Origin: Clostridiales bacterium
Lineage (GTDB): Bacteria > Bacillota > Clostridia > Oscillospirales > Butyricicoccaceae
Length of the DNA stretch: 56,979 bases
Assembly: GCA_022775385.1 (NCBI GenBank)
Contig: JALFIV010000005.1
Span: 1-56,979, forward strand
Reading direction: 5' to 3'
Part shown: piece by piece, positions 1 to 8,462 of the stretch
Position numbering within the stretch: the first letter of the stretch is position 1
How the letters are laid out: each line of letters starts with the position of its first letter
Translations under genes and position numbers: made by a program
Notes under the pieces: model-generated
What the model was told of the DNA's origin: nothing
Database searches by the model: none
The model's input: the letters and a program-made list of their open reading frames with translations, nothing else

Positions 1-923
1 TCTCCGTAGGGAGGATTACAGATCAGTGTTCCCTCCCTGTTTCGCAGATCGAGCGCGCAGGCGTCCGCCTGAGAAAACGAAATCAGATGGTCGACGCCGG
101 CTTTTCTCGCATTCTCCTCCGAAAGCGCGATGCAGCTCTCATCCAGATCACTGCCGAAGATCTGATATGTCCGGTCGTGATAAACGGCATCCAGTGCGTT
201 CTCACGCGCCTGACGCCACAGCTCCTGCGGAATCCATTCCCACTTTTCGGCATCGAATCCACGCATCATTCCGGGCGCACGGTTTTGTGCGATCATCGCC
301 GCCTCAATCGGGATGGTGCCGGAGCCGCAGAACGGGTCCAGAAAGTCACCGCGTCCGCGGTAGCGCGACAGCTTAATCAGGCCTGCCGCCAGCGTCTCAC
401 GCAGAGGTGCCGCATTGGCATTGGCGCGGTAGCCTCGTTTGTGCAGTCCTGCTCCCGAGGTATCCAGATACAGGGTGACCTTGTTATTCATGATGGAAAA
501 CTGAATCTGACAGCGCGGACCGGTTTCTTCAAACCATTCTACTCCGTATGCCTCAGACAGGCTTTTGACTATCGCTTTCTTGATAATGCTCTGGCAGTCC
601 GGAATGCTGTGGAGATCGGAAGAAAGCGAATAGCCTTTGACCGGAAAGGCGTAATCCTTCTCGATATAGTCCAGCCACGGCAGTTCATAGACACCATCAA
701 ACAGCTCTTCAAACGAATGCGCTTCAAACGATCCGACAGTGATCAACACGCGTTCTGCGCATCGAAGCCAGAGATTTGCCCAAATCAGTGTCTCCTCATT
801 GCCGGAGAAACATACATGGCCGTTTTCCACACGGACATCATCCAGCTTTCCGCCGTAGCGAAGCTCGTCGCCGACAATACCCTCCAGACCGAACAGGGTC
901 GGGCAGCAAAACTCATAGTTCAT
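1..923 (-). CDS. THUMP-domain class I SAM-dependent RNA methyltransferase (RlmL/YpsC type), 3' end cut off
   Basis: Reading the minus strand from ATG at 923 gives at least 307 codons running off the left edge, so the C-terminus is missing. The N-terminal ~160 residues look like a THUMP-type RNA-binding region. They are followed by the SAM-binding stretch FLDPFCGSGTIPIEAA, and the last codons encode NPPYGE, the catalytic NPPY motif of N6-adenine/N2-guanine methyltransferases. This family methylates 23S rRNA in bacteria. GGAG lies about 10 bases before the chosen ATG, and a clear promoter lies just upstream. The exact modified base cannot be told from sequence, so no symbol is given. Confidence 0.88.
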   Translation of the reverse strand, partial: MNYEFCCPTLFGLEGIVGDELRYGGKLDDVRVENGHVCFSGNEETLIWANLWLRCAERVLITVGSFEAHSFEELFDGVYELPWLDYIEKDYAFPVKGYSLSSDLHSIPDCQSIIKKAIVKSLSEAYGVEWFEETGPRCQIQFSIMNNKVTLYLDTSGAGLHKRGYRANANAAPLRETLAAGLIKLSRYRGRGDFLDPFCGSGTIPIEAAMIAQNRAPGMMRGFDAEKWEWIPQELWRQARENALDAVYHDRTYQIFGSDLDESCIALSEENARKAGVDHLISFSQADACALDLRNREGTLICNPPYG

Positions 924-963
924 AGTGTGAGATTCTCCATTTCCAGAATTGTCATACAAAATT

Positions 964-992
964 ATTCTACATGATTTCCGCATCGCAGACAA
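964..992 (-). promoter_or_regulatory. Sigma-A-type promoter for the RNA methyltransferase gene
   Basis: On the minus strand TTGTCT (992-987) and TAGAAT (969-964) are separated by 17 bases, about 40 bases before the start codon at 923. It faces away from the promoter at 1014-1042. Confidence 0.65.
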
Positions 993-1013
993 GGAAAACG
1001 TAAAACTTCTCCC

Positions 1014-1042
1014 TTTAATTTTCGAGGTAAATATGGTATACT
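1014..1042 (+). promoter_or_regulatory. Extended -10 promoter for the DUF4364 gene
   Basis: TATACT at 1037-1042 is preceded by TGG, an extended -10. A weak -35 (TTTAAT, 1014-1019) sits 17 bases upstream. The start codon follows at 1098. Confidence 0.6.
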
Positions 1043-1097
1043 AAATAGCACATGGACTCTCCGTGTACCGACTGTATTTTTGTGATGAGGTGTCTCT

Positions 1098-1634
1098 ATG
1101 ATTCGTTACGGGTTTATCCGCACAAAAGACGAAATAAAATTCTTGATTCTAACCGGTATGACCTATCTGCCGTTTCCGGTGTCTTATGATGCAATTGTTG
1201 ATATCTGTACCTGGTGTGACGACGGATTCGGCTATTTTGAATTGTCGGAGGCGTTTTCCGAACTGCAGGATTCCGGTCATGTTGACCGCATCACTGACAA
1301 ATCCGGCGATCTGTTCTCGATTACGGAGAAAGGCCGTGAAACCGCGCAGGTCTTTGCCACCCGCCTCCCCTATACTGTCCGTGAGGCGGCAGAGCTGTCT
1401 GCTCTCCGCGTGATCCGAAAGATCCGGCGGGATGCACAGATTACGGCACATACGGAACAGCGCGGTGATAAGGATTACATCGTCACACTGGATATGCAGG
1501 ATGTATTTTCTGTTCAGATGAATGTGGTCAGTGAATCACAGGCCTCTCTGCTCGAGCAGAATTTCAAAAAACATGCAGAGAGCATCTATCAGGAACTGCT
1601 CTCGACGCTGACCCGCAACTACGATGAAGAATAA
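1098..1634 (+). CDS. DUF4364 family protein (winged-helix-like, putative regulator)
   Basis: The protein is 178 residues with no signal peptide or membrane segment. The N-terminus (MIRYGFIRTKDEIKFLILTG) and overall length match the DUF4364 family of Clostridia, which I recall as a predicted winged-helix protein of unknown role. Residues ~10-75 look like a helix-turn-helix fold with a wing, followed by a mixed alpha/beta C-terminal domain. It has its own promoter (1014-1042) and ends at a palindromic terminator-like site. The neighbouring transporter gives no firm clue to function. A DNA-binding role is inferred from the family only. Confidence 0.75.
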   Translation: MIRYGFIRTKDEIKFLILTGMTYLPFPVSYDAIVDICTWCDDGFGYFELSEAFSELQDSGHVDRITDKSGDLFSITEKGRETAQVFATRLPYTVREAAELSALRVIRKIRRDAQITAHTEQRGDKDYIVTLDMQDVFSVQMNVVSESQASLLEQNFKKHAESIYQELLSTLTRNYDEE

Positions 1635-1644
1635 GAACGAAGAC

Positions 1645-1668
1645 AAAAGACGGGAATTCCCGTCTTTT
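1645..1668 (+). terminator. Perfect 24-base palindrome ending in T4, probable terminator after the DUF4364 gene
   Basis: AAAAGACGGGAA is followed directly by its exact reverse complement, centred on GAATTC, 11 bases after the stop codon. In RNA it would form a GC-core hairpin flanked by A4 and U4. It lacks a long T tract beyond the stem, so termination may be partial and read-through into the transporter gene is possible. Confidence 0.55.
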
Positions 1669-1717
1669 CTTCATGATAAATCCATATAAAACACAGAATA
1701 GAAAGGAATCTTATTTC

Positions 1718-2581
1718 ATGTCACAAAAGAGCAAGGGCATTGTGTTCATCCTCATGTCCGCCTTTTTCTTTGCGTTGATGAACCTGTTTGTCAAGCTTTC
1801 CGGTGATCTGCCCTCCATGCAGAAAAGCTTTTTCCGGAATCTCGTTGCACTGATCTTTGCGCTTATTATTCTGCTCCGGTCGGAGGAAAAGTTCACGTTC
1901 CAGAAGAAAAATCTTCCGCTGTTGTTTGCACGGTCGATCTTCGGAACGATCGGCATTTTGTGCAATTACTATGCCGTCACTCATCTTCTTCTGCCGGATG
2001 CTTCCATGCTCGGCAAACTGTCTCCGTTCTTTGCAATTCTGGCCTCCTATCTCTATCTCAAGGAGAAGGTATCCCCGATGCAGGCATTTTCGGTTGTTAT
2101 CGCGTTCATCGGCGCACTGTTTATCATCAAACCCGGATTTACCGCCTTTACCCAGGTATTCCCCTGTTTGATCGGTGCGCTCGGCGGACTCGGCGCGGGA
2201 ACCGCATACACACTGGTCCGCAAACTGAGTCTGAACGGCGAACGGGGTCCGTTTATCGTGTTCTTTTTCTCGACCTTCTCTTGTCTGGTCTGTCTGCCGT
2301 ATCTCCTGTTTTTCTATGCCCCGATGACACCGTATCAGCTCGCAATGCTGCTCTGTGCCGGTCTGGCGGCCTCCGGCGGACAGTTCTCTGTCACAGCGGC
2401 GTATGCCAATGCTCCGGCGCGGGAATTATCCATCTACGATTACTCTCAGGTGATTTTTGCCGCTGTCATGGAGCTGATGTTTTTCCATCAGCTTCCGGAT
2501 ATTTGGAGCATTGTCGGATACTGCATTATCTGCGGGATCTCTATCTTCATGTTTTTCTACAATCGGAAACAACCGGCTTAA
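1718..2581 (+). CDS. EamA/DMT-family membrane transporter
   Basis: The protein is 287 residues and very hydrophobic, with about ten predicted membrane helices arranged as two EamA repeats. The second repeat begins near IGALGGLGAGTAYTLVR. DMT transporters of this kind export metabolites or amino acids, but the substrate cannot be read from sequence. ATG at 1718 is preferred over the in-frame ATG at 1673 because GAAAGGA lies at 1701-1707 and the protein then begins directly before the first helix. The 1673 ATG lies just after the palindrome with no ribosome binding site. It may be read through from the DUF4364 gene, 84 bases upstream. Confidence 0.85.
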   Translation: MSQKSKGIVFILMSAFFFALMNLFVKLSGDLPSMQKSFFRNLVALIFALIILLRSEEKFTFQKKNLPLLFARSIFGTIGILCNYYAVTHLLLPDASMLGKLSPFFAILASYLYLKEKVSPMQAFSVVIAFIGALFIIKPGFTAFTQVFPCLIGALGGLGAGTAYTLVRKLSLNGERGPFIVFFFSTFSCLVCLPYLLFFYAPMTPYQLAMLLCAGLAASGGQFSVTAAYANAPARELSIYDYSQVIFAAVMELMFFHQLPDIWSIVGYCIICGISIFMFFYNRKQPA

Positions 2582-2600
2582 TATTACAACAGAACAGCAA

Positions 2601-2645
2601 AACGCTGTCGGTATGCAGAAATACATACCGGCAGCGTTATTTTTA
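2601..2645. terminator. Bidirectional terminator between the EamA gene and the cobalamin operon
   Basis: AACGCTGTCGGTATG (2601-2615) pairs with CATACCGGCAGCGTT (2624-2638) around an 8-base loop. A-rich sequence lies on one side and a T-rich tract (2639-2645) on the other, so it can stop the convergent transcripts from both sides. Confidence 0.85.
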
Positions 2646-3314
2646 TCCCTGCCAGCCGCGGGCGGACGGATCAAGCATATCCGCGGCGGAGTACAAAAGC
2701 GCGTTGCAGACCGCGGCCGCAACCGTACTGCCGCCCTTGCGTCCCATTGCCGAAATCGCCGGAACACCATATTGTTCGCAGATTTTCACCAATTCCAGTT
2801 TGCTCTCTGTCACATTGACAAAGCCAACCGGCACCGCGATGACGAGCGACGGACGCAGACCGTTTTCCATCAGCTCGCACAGGCGGAACAGTGCTGTCGG
2901 CGCATTTCCGACTGCGAAAACAGCATTGGGATGCCGTTCTGCGGCATAGGTCATGGAAGCCACCGCACGCGTTGTCCCCTCCTTTTTTGCAAGCTCGGCG
3001 ATTACGGGCTCGGCCATATAGCAGGATACCGTGCCGCCGAAGCGATTCAGCGCCGCTTTGCTGATTCCTGCGCGGGTCATGTTGGTGTCCGTCACAATCG
3101 GGGTTCCGTTCTGAAGCGCGGACATTCCCCGCTTCACCGCATGATCGGTAAAATACAGCGTTTTCGCGTAGTCGAAATCCGCCGTCGTGTGAATCACGCG
3201 CTGAACTACAGCGCGATGCTCCTCGGGGATACGGATGCCGGACTGCTCCAGTTCGTCTGTGATGATGCGCATACTCGTTCGTTCGATATCTGCAGGAAGT
3301 ACATGTCTGCTCAT
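2643..3314 (-). CDS. cbiC: Precorrin-8X / cobalt-precorrin-8 methylmutase CbiC (CobH)
   Basis: CbiC moves the C11 methyl group to C12 of cobalt-precorrin-8, giving cobyrinic acid. The protein is 223 residues, close to the family length. His42 in VIHTTADF corresponds to the catalytic histidine of CobH. The stretch TDTNMTRAGISK is a family hallmark, and the C-terminal part reads AMGRKGGSTVAAAVCNALL. It is the last gene of the cobalamin operon. Its start overlaps the cobQ stop by 4 bases (ATGA), implying translational coupling. A strong hairpin terminator follows at once. Confidence 0.95.
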   Translation of the reverse strand: MSRHVLPADIERTSMRIITDELEQSGIRIPEEHRAVVQRVIHTTADFDYAKTLYFTDHAVKRGMSALQNGTPIVTDTNMTRAGISKAALNRFGGTVSCYMAEPVIAELAKKEGTTRAVASMTYAAERHPNAVFAVGNAPTALFRLCELMENGLRPSLVIAVPVGFVNVTESKLELVKICEQYGVPAISAMGRKGGSTVAAAVCNALLYSAADMLDPSARGWQG

Positions 3315-4810
3315 GATTCATTCCCTCCGCTTTCTCTGTTCAGGATTTGATAGATTATATCCATTTGCAAGGATGACCGAACGGTATCCGCCAGCTTGTC
3401 ATACTCCAGTTCTGCATACTCCCGACGGGAGCGCGGCTCAATGCATTCCGGATGCAGGCCTTTCTGTCTGCATAAATCTGCCGCCAGCTTTCCAGTCAGC
3501 TCACCGCTGTCAAAAAGTCCATGCAGGTAGGTTCCTGCAAACTGGCCGCAAATACATCCGTCGGTCTTTCCGTCCTCTAAAACAGCAAACGGATCGCCGT
3601 TTACCGTTGTTTCACCCATATGGATTTCATAGGCATCCAGCGACGCACCGTTCCACGCCGGTGCACAAACCGTGCCATGAATACGGGTGCGCGTTTTTTG
3701 TTCGGTGAACACAGTGCGAACCGGAAGCAGATGCATACCCTCCAGCATCAAATGGGTACCTTCGGTCAAATTGGGATCTGACAGCGTTTCCCCCATCATT
3801 TGATAACCGCCGCAGATACCGAGAATCGGCGTATCCGATGAGGCAAGTTTGAGCACAGCGGCTTCCAGTCCGTTCTGACGCATCCACAGCAAATCGTCCG
3901 TGGTACTTTTGGTTCCGGGGAGGATAACCATATCCGGTTTCCCCAGAGAATCGGCAGAGGAGACATACCGCACACCGAGCATGGGGTGGGTTTCCAGCGG
4001 GGCAAGATCCGTGAAATTTGAGATGCGTGGGAAACGGATGACCGCGATGTCAATCGGCTTTTCCGCACGATTATGGGAGAGCCGCGGTGCGAAGGAGTCC
4101 TCATCATCCAAATCCACCGTGACATAAGGGACGACGCCGACCACCGGAACGCCGGTTTTCTGTGTCAGCATGTCCAGTCCGGGCGTTAGAATCGTCGGAT
4201 CACCGCGGAATTTATTGATGATCAGACCGCAAATCCGGTCATATTCCTCCGGCTCCAGCAGAGCGGTCGTTCCGTAGAGCTGAGCGAACACACCGCCTCG
4301 GTCAATATCTCCGACCAGAAGAACCGGCGCATCGACCAGTTTTGCCAAGCCCATATTGACGATGTCATCGCTTTTCAGGTTGATTTCTGCCGGACTACCG
4401 GCACCTTCGATGACGATAATGTCATATTCCTCCGCAAGAGACTGATACGAATCCAGAATATCCGGAATCAACTGCTTTTTCATGCGGAAATACTCTTTTG
4501 CCGCCATCTGTCCTCTGACTTTTCCTCGGACAATGACCTGACTGCCGGTATCGCTGCACGGCTTGAGCAGGATTGGATTCATCCGGACATCCGGTTCAAT
4601 CCCTGCCGCTTCCGCCTGCGTCACCTGTGCGCGTCCCATCTCCAGACCATCCCGCGTGATATAACTGTTGAGCGCCATATTCTGGCTCTTGAACGGGGCA
4701 ACCCGATAGCCGTCCTGACGGAAAATGCGGCAGAGCGCCGCACAGAGCAGGCTCTTTCCGGCGCCGGACATCGTTCCCTGCACCATGATACATCTTGCAT
4801 GCTGTTTCAT
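3311..4810 (-). CDS. cobQ: Cobyric acid synthase CobQ (CbiP)
   Basis: CobQ amidates four side chains (b, d, e, g) of adenosylcobyrinic acid a,c-diamide using glutamine and ATP. The protein is 499 residues from ATG at 4810, which begins MKQHARCIMVQGTMSGAGKS with the N-terminal ATP-binding motif at residues 9-20. The C-terminal glutamine amidotransferase domain shows the nucleophile Cys333 in LGICGGYQMMG and a triad histidine, His430, in TYLHGLFDSG. Upstream in-frame codons to 4882 are unlikely to be used, because 4810 overlaps the stop of the preceding gene as ATGA, the pattern of this operon. Confidence 0.96.
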   Translation of the reverse strand: MKQHARCIMVQGTMSGAGKSLLCAALCRIFRQDGYRVAPFKSQNMALNSYITRDGLEMGRAQVTQAEAAGIEPDVRMNPILLKPCSDTGSQVIVRGKVRGQMAAKEYFRMKKQLIPDILDSYQSLAEEYDIIVIEGAGSPAEINLKSDDIVNMGLAKLVDAPVLLVGDIDRGGVFAQLYGTTALLEPEEYDRICGLIINKFRGDPTILTPGLDMLTQKTGVPVVGVVPYVTVDLDDEDSFAPRLSHNRAEKPIDIAVIRFPRISNFTDLAPLETHPMLGVRYVSSADSLGKPDMVILPGTKSTTDDLLWMRQNGLEAAVLKLASSDTPILGICGGYQMMGETLSDPNLTEGTHLMLEGMHLLPVRTVFTEQKTRTRIHGTVCAPAWNGASLDAYEIHMGETTVNGDPFAVLEDGKTDGCICGQFAGTYLHGLFDSGELTGKLAADLCRQKGLHPECIEPRSRREYAELEYDKLADTVRSSLQMDIIYQILNRESGGNES

Positions 4811-5856
4811 CCAATCACCTTCTTCAATGCCGCCAGCAGACGCGTGTTTTCTGACTCGGTTCGGATGGCGATCCGATACCATGTTTCATCCAGTCCAACA
4901 TAATCCGCACAGCAGCGGATCAGAATGCCTTGCCTCTGCAGTTCCTGTTTGAGTCCAGACTTTCCCTGAAACAGCAGAAAATTGGCCTCCGCCGGAATGA
5001 CACGCAGTCCGAGTGCACGAAGCTCGCCGATCATCCGTTTCCGCTGTATCCGGATCAGCGAGCGGACGGACTGCACATAGGCGGTTTCACCGACTGCGGC
5101 AATTCCAGCTTCCTGTGCCAAAGAGGAGACCGGCCATGGCTGTCCCATGTCCCGCATTCGCTCCAGCAGAGCGGTGTTGGAACTGAGTGCATATCCGAGG
5201 CGTAATCCCGGCATCGCGTAAAGCTTGGTAAATGCCTTGATGACCAACACATTCGGATGCTCTGTCAGGTTGGGAATCAGGCTGTGCGCCTCTGGGTTAT
5301 CTAAAAAATCCTCAAAACAGGAATCCACAGCGAGAAGTGCACCATTCTCTTCACAGCGCAGGATGATCTTCTGCAGCAGCGCAGGAGAGACAGTCAATCC
5401 GGTCGGATTGTTCGGACTGCATAGAATGACCAGATCAATATCCGGTGTAACGGCTCCAAGAAACCGATCGGTAAGTGTAAACTCTTCTGATTCAGACAGA
5501 TGATAACGGCGGATGGAACAGTTTACGGTTTTCAATGCCGCTTCATATTCCGAAAAAGTCGGAACAGCCAGCAGGGCGGTCTGCGGCTTGACTGCAAGTA
5601 CCATGCGAAACAGAAGGTCTGCCGCGCCATTTCCGCATAGACAGTACGAAAGCGGGATTCCCAGAGAAGTTGAGATAGCCGAACGGAGCGTACGGCAGTA
5701 GGGATCCGGATAGTGCTCTGCATGCGCAAGCGCGTGTACAGCGGCTTCGCGCACCGCCTGCGGTATGCCAAGCGGACTGAGATTCGCAGAAAAATCCAGC
5801 GGTATCTCTCCGAATTGTTCGATATGACTGTTCCAGTCTCCGCCGTGTATTCTCAT
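4807..5856 (-). CDS. cobD: PLP-dependent L-threonine-O-3-phosphate decarboxylase CobD (CobC)
   Basis: This aminotransferase-fold enzyme makes (R)-1-amino-2-propanol phosphate, the linker that CbiB joins to cobyric acid. The protein is 349 residues. SPNNPTG is at 147-153. The PLP lysine is Lys211 in AFTKLYAMPGLRLGY, with the substrate-carboxylate arginine (Arg219) in the same stretch. The opening RIHGGDWN resembles the N-terminus of known CobD proteins. GGGAGG precedes the ATG, and the start overlaps the cbiB stop by 4 bases. Fold class I aminotransferases such as HisC look similar, but the setting between cbiB and cobQ settles the assignment. Confidence 0.93.
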   Translation of the reverse strand: MRIHGGDWNSHIEQFGEIPLDFSANLSPLGIPQAVREAAVHALAHAEHYPDPYCRTLRSAISTSLGIPLSYCLCGNGAADLLFRMVLAVKPQTALLAVPTFSEYEAALKTVNCSIRRYHLSESEEFTLTDRFLGAVTPDIDLVILCSPNNPTGLTVSPALLQKIILRCEENGALLAVDSCFEDFLDNPEAHSLIPNLTEHPNVLVIKAFTKLYAMPGLRLGYALSSNTALLERMRDMGQPWPVSSLAQEAGIAAVGETAYVQSVRSLIRIQRKRMIGELRALGLRVIPAEANFLLFQGKSGLKQELQRQGILIRCCADYVGLDETWYRIAIRTESENTRLLAALKKVIG

Positions 5857-6830
5857 CCCGCACCTCCCAAGGCAATACAGACAGCAACCCGAAGTAAAAG
5901 GAACACCAGAAGTGCCGCAATACTCGCGGCATACAGCATTCGATTGCTCCGGACAACGTCGTTCGGTTCAATCGGCCGGATGGGATCGCCGATGGTCGGC
6001 TTGTCATATCGTGTTCCAAAATAATAAGCCGGTCCGGCTAGCTGAATGGAGAGCGCGCCGGCACAAGCAGACTCGGTCTGCGCGGAGTTGGGACTGGCAT
6101 GATTGCGTGCATCTCTGCGCCAGATTTTCCATGCGCCTTGTACGGACTGTCCGGTCAGTCCGGCGGATACAATCCAAAACAGTGCCGCCAGACGGGACGG
6201 TAGATAATTCGCCGTATCGTCGAGTTTTGCCGCCGCACGGCCAAAGTACAGATAACGATTATTTTTATAGCCGACCATACTGTCCATCGTGTTGACCGCT
6301 TTGTATGCCATTGCAAGCGGTGCTCCGCCAAGAATCATATAAAACAGCGGTGCCAGAACACCGTCGGAGAAGTTTTCTGCGACGGTTTCTACGGCCGCTT
6401 TGGCAACCCCATCCTCGGAAAGATTCTGGGTATCCCGTCCCACAATGCGGGAGACCGCTTTGCGAGCACCGGAGAGATCATGCCTTTCCAATTGATGATA
6501 AACTGCAAGGCTTTCTGTTCTCAGTCCACGCACAGCGAGTGCCTGCCAGCACCAGAACGTCTGCAGAAGAAATCCGATGGACGGATGAATCCAAAACGCC
6601 AGCAGACAGAACGATCCGGTCAGCATCAGCGTGCCAATTGGAAGCACCGCTGCAAGAACACAGCCTCCGAGGAATTCTCCGCGCGGCGTTTTGGGAAACA
6701 AACCGCGCAGAAGGCGTTCCAACGCACAGATACACCGTCCCATAATTACCACCGGATGAAGAATGAATGCCGGATCACCGAACAGCAGATCCAGAACAAA
6801 TCCGCAAAGAATGGCAGCGCATAGAGTCAT
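5853..6830 (-). CDS. cbiB: Adenosylcobinamide-phosphate synthase CbiB
   Basis: CbiB is an integral membrane enzyme that attaches aminopropanol phosphate (or aminopropanol) to adenosylcobyric acid. The protein is 325 residues. It opens with a hydrophobic stretch containing LLFGDPAFILHPVVIMG, a CbiB hallmark, and carries SEDGVAKAAVETVAENFSDG, KAVNTMDSMVGYKN and PSRLAA downstream. Several hydrophobic helices are spread along its length and the C-terminus ends in a membrane segment. Both ends overlap neighbouring genes by 4 bases. Its product is the substrate for the CobU-type proteins encoded next to it. Confidence 0.95.
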   Translation of the reverse strand: MTLCAAILCGFVLDLLFGDPAFILHPVVIMGRCICALERLLRGLFPKTPRGEFLGGCVLAAVLPIGTLMLTGSFCLLAFWIHPSIGFLLQTFWCWQALAVRGLRTESLAVYHQLERHDLSGARKAVSRIVGRDTQNLSEDGVAKAAVETVAENFSDGVLAPLFYMILGGAPLAMAYKAVNTMDSMVGYKNNRYLYFGRAAAKLDDTANYLPSRLAALFWIVSAGLTGQSVQGAWKIWRRDARNHASPNSAQTESACAGALSIQLAGPAYYFGTRYDKPTIGDPIRPIEPNDVVRSNRMLYAASIAALLVFLLLRVAVCIALGGAG

Positions 6831-7165
6831 ACCGGCTTTTCTCCTTTTAACGTCATCGGCAGTCCGCAGAATACGCGGATCACCTGATCCGCACGCTCTG
6901 CCAAGAGGCAGGAAAGCCGTCCCGCCCGCTCCCGCTGTTCGCGGACACTGTAGTCGGTCGGAACGACACCGCCGCCAACTTCGGTTGCAATCACAACATC
7001 GTACTGCATAAGCCTGTCCGCGAGCTTTTCCAAATCCTCCGATTCGCCGGCAAGCTTCTGGACATCCCAGACAGCGTGCTCCGCAAGCTCGGTGTCTGTC
7101 CAGCCGAATCGCTCTTTGACATATGTTTTTTTCCCGCTGTACAGCGGACCTGTAATCAGAATCAT
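6827..7165 (-). CDS. Short CobU-like P-loop protein (second CobU paralogue)
   Basis: The protein is 112 residues, far shorter than the ~180 of CobU. It has a P-loop variant, GPLYSGKK (6-13), and a well-kept CobU C-terminal part: EVGGGVVP (62-69), then RERAGRLSCLLAERADQV (78-95) and GLPMTLKG. It lacks the central segment that holds the guanylylated histidine of CobU. The start at 7165 overlaps the cobS stop as ATGA. An in-frame upstream extension to 7237 is unlikely. CobU phosphorylates adenosylcobinamide and then transfers GMP to it. This protein could be a partial kinase or a partner of the full-length CobU at 7935-8462, which in turn lacks the GGGVVP motif. That division of labour is my inference. 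Confidence 0.75.
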   Translation of the reverse strand: MILITGPLYSGKKTYVKERFGWTDTELAEHAVWDVQKLAGESEDLEKLADRLMQYDVVIATEVGGGVVPTDYSVREQRERAGRLSCLLAERADQVIRVFCGLPMTLKGEKPV

Positions 7166-7938
7166 ATCATCTTCTCCACAAACTGCATCAGTACCAATCC
7201 TGTCAGCATCCAGATCTCCGCTTTTTGTAAAAACCATCCCGCAAGATCACCGGATACCCCGCCGAACGTCTTGACCGCAACCGTCCGGTACCGCCAGCAG
7301 ACGAGTGCCGAAGTCATCAGCATCAGCAGACCGGTCAGCGATCCTACAAAGAGAAGCACGGCACAGACTGCAGCCAAATAAATGATCAGTATCATCCGAA
7401 CATGGCGTTTGTCGGCTGAGCTTGCAAAGGTGTGCGCCAATCCGGTGTTCTTTGCAAGCGGCAGGACTGTGAGCGCGAGAGCGGAAAGGACTCGGGAAAG
7501 AACAAAGCTGCAACCGAGACACAGCAGCGTGCGTCGGGAAGGAATCAGCGTGACACATAGCGCAAAATCTGCAATGCCATAGACAAGCAGACGGATCACG
7601 GCAAATGCACCGCAGTGCGGGTCGCGAAGAATTTCATGCCGCTTTTCCTGGGAGGCATAACTGGAGAGTGCATCCGATGTGTCCGCATATCCATCCAGAT
7701 GAATGCCGCCTGTGACCAGAATCGGAATCAGGCAGTATCCGGCACCGCGCAGGATATCGGGAAACCCAAAGAATACGCAAACCGACGACCAGACTGCGCA
7801 CAAAACTCCGATGATCAGACCGATGAGCGGAAACGCACACAGCGCAAAGCGCATGTTTTTTGCGTTCCAGACCGGTTGAGGCACCGGAAGAGCCGAAAAC
7901 ATGGCAAATGCGACTGCAATGGTCTCAAAAACTGTCAT
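7162..7938 (-). CDS. cobS: Adenosylcobinamide-GDP ribazoletransferase (cobalamin synthase) CobS
   Basis: CobS is a membrane enzyme joining adenosylcobinamide-GDP to alpha-ribazole (phosphate) in the last part of the pathway. The protein is 258 residues from ATG at 7938. The family signature GGIHLDGYADTSDAL, with its metal-binding aspartates, is present, followed by RHEILRDPHCGAFAVI. Multiple hydrophobic helices fill the rest. The start overlaps the cobU stop by 4 bases, which rules out the longer in-frame version reaching 7980. Residues near the N-terminus (FSALPVPQP) also match known CobS proteins. Confidence 0.94.
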   Translation of the reverse strand: MTVFETIAVAFAMFSALPVPQPVWNAKNMRFALCAFPLIGLIIGVLCAVWSSVCVFFGFPDILRGAGYCLIPILVTGGIHLDGYADTSDALSSYASQEKRHEILRDPHCGAFAVIRLLVYGIADFALCVTLIPSRRTLLCLGCSFVLSRVLSALALTVLPLAKNTGLAHTFASSADKRHVRMILIIYLAAVCAVLLFVGSLTGLLMLMTSALVCWRYRTVAVKTFGGVSGDLAGWFLQKAEIWMLTGLVLMQFVEKMI

Positions 7939-8462
7939 CCGTGATCTTCCCTTCCTTTGTAGTACTGCACACAGCCGCACACAACCTCACAGACAGCATC
8001 TGCCCGCGCCGCGAGTGCGCGGTTGATCTGTGCGAGCAGGCGGAGATAGTGCTCGGTATCTCCGGCGTACTGATTTCCGCCGGTGAACACCTCGTTGGAG
8101 ACGATAACCAGCCGGTCGCTCTGCTGTCTCAAAGAGTCGATCCCGTTTACAATCGCTTCAAACGCATATGCTCCGGCGCCCTCCGGCGCATATTTTTCGT
8201 TTGCGGTCAGGTTGCTCATGCATTCCAGCAGAACAGCGCAGCGCGCGGGAAGACGGACCGATGCGAGATTGGTGTAGCATTCAATGGTTTCAAACTGTTT
8301 TTGGGCGCGCATCGCGCGGTGCCGACGGATTCGTCTCATCGCTTCTTCTCCAAATGGCTGCATCGTTGCAAGATAATAGCGTGGTGCGGGAGTATGAAGA
8401 AGAAGCGATTCGGCATATTCACTTTTCCCGGATGCCGCGCCGCCGATGACCAAGGTCATCAT
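7935..8462 (-). CDS. cobU: Adenosylcobinamide kinase / guanylyltransferase CobU
   Basis: CobU phosphorylates adenosylcobinamide and then activates it with GMP from GTP. The protein is 175 residues, the usual length. It shows the P-loop GGAASGKS (7-14), the RRIRRHRAMR segment whose His48 is the likely guanylylated histidine, and SNEVFTGG (122-129) where most CobU proteins have SNEVGxGIVP. That last motif is altered here, while the short paralogue at 6827-7165 keeps GGGVVP. The start is ATG at 8462, overlapping the cobT stop. A second ATG follows immediately. Confidence 0.9.
   Translation of the reverse strand: MMTLVIGGAASGKSEYAESLLLHTPAPRYYLATMQPFGEEAMRRIRRHRAMRAQKQFETIECYTNLASVRLPARCAVLLECMSNLTANEKYAPEGAGAYAFEAIVNGIDSLRQQSDRLVIVSNEVFTGGNQYAGDTEHYLRLLAQINRALAARADAVCEVVCGCVQYYKGREDHG

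Noticed and set aside
87-974. A 295-codon open frame on the plus strand at the left edge
   Set aside because: Opposite the RNA methyltransferase gene, whose minus-strand translation shows the SAM and NPPYGE motifs.
4811-4882. A longer N-terminus for cobQ
   Set aside because: The extra residues lie within the cobD gene and the family N-terminus begins at 4810, which overlaps the cobD stop as ATGA.
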